From contig NC_080042.1 in NCBI RefSeq assembly GCF_012489685.1, forward strand, positions 55,356,066 through 55,420,065: a DNA stretch of 64,000 nt. The letters run 5' to 3'. The notes under the pieces are model-generated. The model saw only the letters and a program-made list of their open reading frames with translations, had not been told where the DNA came from and ran no database searches. Made by a program: the position numbers and the translations under genes. The stretch is from Lotus japonicus (lineage: Eukaryota; Streptophyta; Magnoliopsida; Fabales; Fabaceae). This document shows positions 59,603 through 64,000 of the stretch, piece by piece; within the stretch, counting starts at the first letter, position 1; every line of letters starts with the position of its first letter.

Positions 59603-62600
59603 CTAGTTGAATTGCTCGTGCAATGCACGGGTGATTTTTGTTATATCTAAAATTTATTTAATACTATATTTTTTAACTTTTTACCATTTTTAATTGCATA
59701 AATGTATAAATATTTGTTAGATTTTTGTGTGTGTTAAAATGCTCTCACAATTTTGACTCAAGTGTAGTGGAGATCAAAAGTTTATTTAAAAGTGTGAATC
59801 TTAATGATTGAACTTTCGACCTATACGTTCAAACAACCACCTTATTAGAAAAATATATTTAAAATTATTTTTTATGTAATATTTCCTATAAAGACTAAGA
59901 TGCTAATGTTAATTAAAAAAAATCTTTTGGATGAAAATTGTACATAAGATATTAACATTTAAAATCATGATAATAAGGGTTAGTTTATAACAATAACTAA
60001 TAGAATAACAAAACTTACAAAGTTAAGGATACAATATGAAACACTATATAAAGTTATAAAGCCTTCTAAATAATGTTATCATATATTCCTCATTTTATAA
60101 AGTCTTCTTTGACGTATTCTAAGAAATCAATAATGATCTACTTGCTACTGGATTCATTAAGAATAACATAGTAGCATGCTGCATTTTACAGTAAAGCCTA
60201 AATATGAAGGATGAAAATGATAAGATCCTCTGCCTAGCCCAGCCGATTGATTTTGATGATTTCACTGAAACATATAGGAAGTTGGTTAAAGTCTAAACTG
60301 TGGAACATCAAATTTCCCCCTGTCGTACGTCTAATTCCATGCCTTCACTATCTGAGAAATTTTGAACCCTGTAATTAGGAAAATTTATTTCTTAGTTCCC
60401 TGAAAAATAAAAAGCAATAGATAAAAATAGACATAAAGATGTTAACTTTAACCTTATAATTACTCACATTTCATAAAGTGCAACATAAATAAGAGAAAAA
60501 GAGGCAAATTATATATATTGGTAGAGAAACAAACAGTAGGTCTTCAATTGTTAGGCAATCTTGAATCAGAGGAAGAAATCATTACCATATGATATGACAT
60601 CAAAGCATCAAAGATAGAAAAACATTTTTTCTCACTGTGAAAAGAATATACCTTTCTATGAAAATCTCTTTCAAAGAGCTTCAACAATAAAAACATAGCA
60701 GAATGTGTACACTTTTAAACAGACAAATCACAAAACCTAAGAAATCACCCCTACATGATGTGATTAAGGCAAGTTGAGCTGGGTTCTTCCCCTCTTTATA
60801 CCTAGATCAATTTCATCTTCATTTAGCCTAACAGGTCCCAACATCAATACTTTTAATTGCTACCAAATCTCAATCCTTAAACATGAAAAAGGGTTTTGTT
60901 GCAGTGACTTAATTCGAGACCAATATTTGGACCATGCCCTTAACTTAATCCTTGTGATTTGTGAAAAGGTAAAGCTCTTTCTTTCCCTTCTACAAACAAC
61001 CTTCAACCAAAAACATTATTTTAGCAACTCTACTCCATAATTTATTCAAGGAATCAGAGCGCCTCTGACTAATTAGGATCAACTTCATATTGAACTACCA
61101 CGACATATTCCTTAAGCTGAATCTAAGCAAATGCATTATTAACCAAGTAAACTACATTTCGACTATCTAGCTCAATTGCTTATGTATATAGACAATCTGC
61201 TTAGGCATTTTTTGGACCTGAAAAGGGGGGGGGGGGGAAGTGCAATAGTGTACTTGATCATTTTGCTTTGTATTGTTTATAGAGCGATATAGATTATACC
61301 CATATAAGACTGAATAGACTTTATAAATGGCATCAACAAAAAATAAATAAATGAATTTGACCATTCTTTCAAAATTAACCAAAACAAAAAAAGAGTACGA
61401 ACTTTTGTGATTATCAATTAACTCCTAAAAAAGCTACATATGGTACATATCTTGAATTATTTTAAATTTAACATGACAAAGATGACACCTGATTAATGTG
61501 CATTGACTTGTTAAATCAAACATAATCAAAATTGCCACATAATGTGTTAAAGAAGTAGCAAAGTAAGGATAAAACGTTTCTGATATTTCCACAACAATGG
61601 TGTGCAAAAGTGCTACTAATCATATTGAGTGAGTCAGCTTTGTTGAAAAATAGCTAGGAAGAGAAAAAAAAAGAATATAAGAGTTTAGGAAATTCACTTA
61701 CTTAATTCTCCCGAAATTGATGGCCACAGTGGGTGCATGTGTAGAAAGTAGTTTTCCCTTCATCTGTTGATCTCATCTGAAATTAGAAAGATTCAACTAC
61801 ATATGTTAAAGTACTCATGGAGCTACAAATAAAATTGGCAAATCGATAACATAAAGTCCTCATTGTACCTCTGGTCACTTTTAATATGAAGCCTCTGAAT
61901 CGATACATGTTTATTCACCCATAAGGATGCCTAAACAATAAAAACAATTCAGGCGAACCAAACAACAAACAAAGAAACACACATATATATTAATCCAAAT
62001 TAAAAGAAAACACCAATTTATATATCACTCGTGAACGAAATAACATAACAATGAAGAAAGAAAATACCAGCATTGTAGTGGCAGCCTCCTCAAACACATG
62101 GTAGCCCTGCCCAACGAAGTAAGTCCCAACCTGAACCAACTCATAAAATACAAATTACAAAGAAATCAGATAGATTTGAGTATTTTACAAAAGCAAGAGA
62201 GAATGAAAATGTTCAGAACAGGGGCAACACCAATTTCAATGAAATTAATGTCAAAAGGTGAGGACTTAGATCTCTGATGGCAACAGTTAGATAAGAAGGG
62301 AACCTAAAGGCAAGGGCACTTAGTTAAACTTGGCGGTGAAAGGTTCTTTATGATGCGGCTAATGTTGGCCATAGGGAGGTACCTCGGATGTTGGAGCGAG
62401 GGTTGTGGTTGGTGCTCTCATGGCTACCGCCGCCTGGAACTAACTGAGAAAGGAAGAAATGAAAAACAATGGTGAAATTGAAGAAACAACAAAACCCTAC
62501 TCCTTAAAGAACTTACCTTGTAAGAGGGAAACTTTGTCGCAGTCATCTCGATGTCTAAGTTATGATTGAAGTTCTCCCATGGTGGTGGGGGAAGCCTTGA

Positions 62601-62997
62601 GGTCGTGGTGGTCGCTTCTATTGATTCACCTGAGTTGGTCGGGATATCGCCCATAACGTGAAATTTAGGCCAAAGGGAAGGTTATAAAAGCCAACATGCA
62701 CAGTGATCAAAAGGAAAAGGAGAAGGTGAAGATGGGAAGCCAAAAAGTGAGAGAACAAAAGTTCAATGTAAGGAAAGCGAGAAGGTCAAGTTGTGGGAAG
62801 TCGAAAGGTGAGAGAATTCCAGTAACTAATCAAACGCACGGTCAAGATTCAAATAAACGTACGGTGAAGATTAAATCTCTAACTAATTTTACTCATATTT
62901 ACTGAATTACCCATGAAAAAAATTTGATTCATGTACAATTGGTTTTAAAATGACCGGTTTGCCCTCAAAGCTATAGAAACTCTTCCTTTATATAAGA
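59603..62997 (-). mobile_element. Helitron carrying a chimeric gene, minus strand, 3.4 kb
   Basis: 3' end: CTAG (59603-59606) with correct flanking T, hairpin CTCGTGC-AAT-GCACGGG (59615-59631, one mismatch). 5' end: minus TCTTATATAAAGGAAGAG with TC near 62996-62997. It starts exactly where the previous element's tip breaks off. Carries a four-exon gene-like unit in the same orientation. No Rep/helicase, so it depends on an autonomous relative. Confidence 0.65.
61702..62654 (-). CDS. Chimeric four-exon ORF ending in RPA12-like zinc ribbon
   Basis: Exon 1, 62517-62654: MGDIPTNSGESIEATTTTSR, Pro-rich middle, ending FPSYK before GTAAGT. Exon 2, 62383-62433: AAVAMRAPTTTLAPTSE, acceptor TTCCAG, donor GTACCT. 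Exon 3, 62068-62130: VGTYFVGQGYHVFEEAATTM + L, acceptor GGTTCAG, donor GTATTT. Exon 4, 61702-61776: acceptor TTTCAG, RSTDEGKTTFYTCTHCGH, QFREN, stop. All junctions are phase 0, giving ~109 residues without a stop. Exon 4 matches the C-terminal TFIIS-type ribbon of RNA polymerase I subunit A12 (R-S-DEG-TTFYTC--CGH-F-EN); it keeps CX2C and the DE hairpin, but the partner Cys pair of the ribbon is missing. The other exons are unrecognised and probably from other genes. Confidence 0.5.
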
Positions 62998-63240
62998 GTG
63001 CTCTTCCAAAATGAGGACATTGAAACTTGTAAATGTATGAGTGGCAATTCTTGGCCTTAAAAAATTAAAAAGAATATCTTTTTAATAGAAAGTAGAAGAG
63101 AGGTTTAGTAAATAATTAGAAGAGAATCAATTGAGATAACAGTATGAGGAGAGAATAAAATAAATTATAGTATTGGGGAACTTCTTAAGCCAGGGGATAT
63201 TCGTAAGGTGTCACTTTTGAAATCATGCACTCATATGAGG
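62998..63240. other. AT-rich flank right of the Helitron
   Basis: No coding sequence or element ends seen. Confidence 0.5.
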
Positions 63241-63600
63241 AATAAAATAAAGAAGATAACAACCTAATGTGAACAAAAAAATGAATTGAGGAATAAAGAA
63301 TGTATCTTACTGGAGTGGAAGAGGAGAAATGAGAATAAAGAAAACAACAACCTAATGTGAAAAACAAATTGTAGAAAAATTAAAAGTATGTACTCTGAAG
63401 TCAAAACGCAGAAAGAAAGGAAAAAAAAAGGAAAGGTTCTTACCACAGTTGAAGAGAACGATCTTGCTCTTTGTGGATTTCTTCCCCCTCGCTTCGTTTT
63501 CCAAAAAACAAATGGTAGAAAAAATTAGAAGAAGGGTTCTTACCACAGTTGGAGAGAACGATCTTGCCCTTCACCGTTTGCAGATCTTTAAGCTGCAGAT
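63241..63600 (-). repeat. ~95-100-bp degenerate repeat with donor-like motif
   Basis: GTTCTTACCACAGTTG(A/G)AGAGAA occurs at 63436 and 63536, and AATAAAGAAGATAACAACCT / AATAAAGAAAACAACAACCT at about 63241 and 63335, spaced 94-100 bases. On the minus strand the first phrase reads (GK)IVLSNCG-K and has the form AACTGTG|GTAAGAAC, so an exon edge may have been multiplied. Several short frames on both strands (63185-63712) arise from it. Confidence 0.5.
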
Positions 63601-64000
63601 CTTTCCTATTATGAAAACGTTTAGCTTGCCCGAAGATGGCAGCAAGTTGAATTTGTATTGTTCTATATCTATCAAAAAAGTGCAAGAAGGTAAAATTGCA
63701 GAAAGTAGATAAAAGCTCCGTTTAGAAAAGCTTATTTGATTTTATTTAGAAGAGGTTATGTAAACAAATATCAACCTCCAACTCTGAATTAAAGAAATTA
63801 AAATATTAAGGAGTTGTACTCTTATGCATAAAGAAATTAAAAATTGAGGAGGTTATCTTTGTCTTTTGTGATCTCGTTTTGGAAAAGGCAGAACCTCAAA
63901 GAGTTCTGAAACTTTGATCCTATGACATCCAAAATCATGTGAATATAAAGGACAATCAAATTAGTCCGAGGAAAATGAACTCAATTAACTCATGAAAAAA
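63601..64000. other. Right edge, no supported gene
   Basis: AT-rich. The start of the ~100-bp repeat's source exon (minus, about 63560-63685, MHFFDRYRTIQIQLAAIFGQ) may extend here, but I cannot identify it. Confidence 0.35.

Noticed and set aside
61226..61240. Poly-G run as a G-quadruplex or tract signal
   Set aside because: Simple mononucleotide run in an intron-like region, no supporting context.

Overview
The window is plant nuclear DNA, most likely from a legume or another eudicot. It is AT-rich, has short GT-AG introns, and is packed with LTR retrotransposons, Helitrons, hAT/PIF/Mutator-type remnants and long tandem repeats. I see no complete, unambiguous host gene. What resembles host genes is exon-sized pieces, mostly on the minus strand and mostly inside Helitron-like elements. 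No rRNA, tRNA gene, CRISPR array or bacterial-style operon is visible.

Layout. 0-2.1 kb: flank plus a small plus-strand Helitron (746-2113). 2.1-24.8 kb: a long interval that begins with a minus-strand Helitron 3' terminus and ends with a minus-strand Helitron 5'-like terminus. It carries short fragments resembling MGDG synthase, eIF2-gamma and a serine carboxypeptidase. It was later invaded by a very young, rearranged Tat/Ogre-like Ty3/gypsy element (6431-14092, target duplication ACTTC) and by further Helitron and LTR debris, including a ~215-bp tandem repeat (19.97-21.24 kb). 24.8-33.4 kb: another Helitron-like interval holding a nearly intact Ty1/copia element (25393-30978, duplication TTATA), a hAT-type non-autonomous element (31182-31864, duplication CCTACACC) and exons of an unrecognised gene. 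33.4-38.64 kb: two more minus-strand Helitrons with captured exons and a higher-order AT-rich repeat. 38.8-39.2 kb: a copia-like solo LTR (duplication CATTT). 39.6-49.25 kb: PIF/Harbinger and hAT transposase wrecks, a fold-back element with ~200-bp arms, and a mosaic of gene-like fragments. 49.27-52.07 kb: a 2.8-kb solo LTR (duplication CAAAG). 53-55.1 kb: MITE-like elements. 55.46-63.0 kb: three minus-strand Helitrons head to tail. 63.0-64 kb: a degenerate ~100-bp repeat.

Two points stand out. The last Helitron carries four small exons, all phase 0 with good splice sites, that would join into one chimeric reading frame ending in an RNA-polymerase-I-A12-type zinc ribbon. The gypsy element has a duplicated, apparently identical gag/LTR block around a deleted pol region. 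It also carries a spliced antisense gene (putative gypsy-type transposon domain plus coiled coil) and minisatellites, all inside a single target-site duplication, so the rearrangement probably predates or accompanied insertion. All identifications are by eye from translated motifs; no database search was run.
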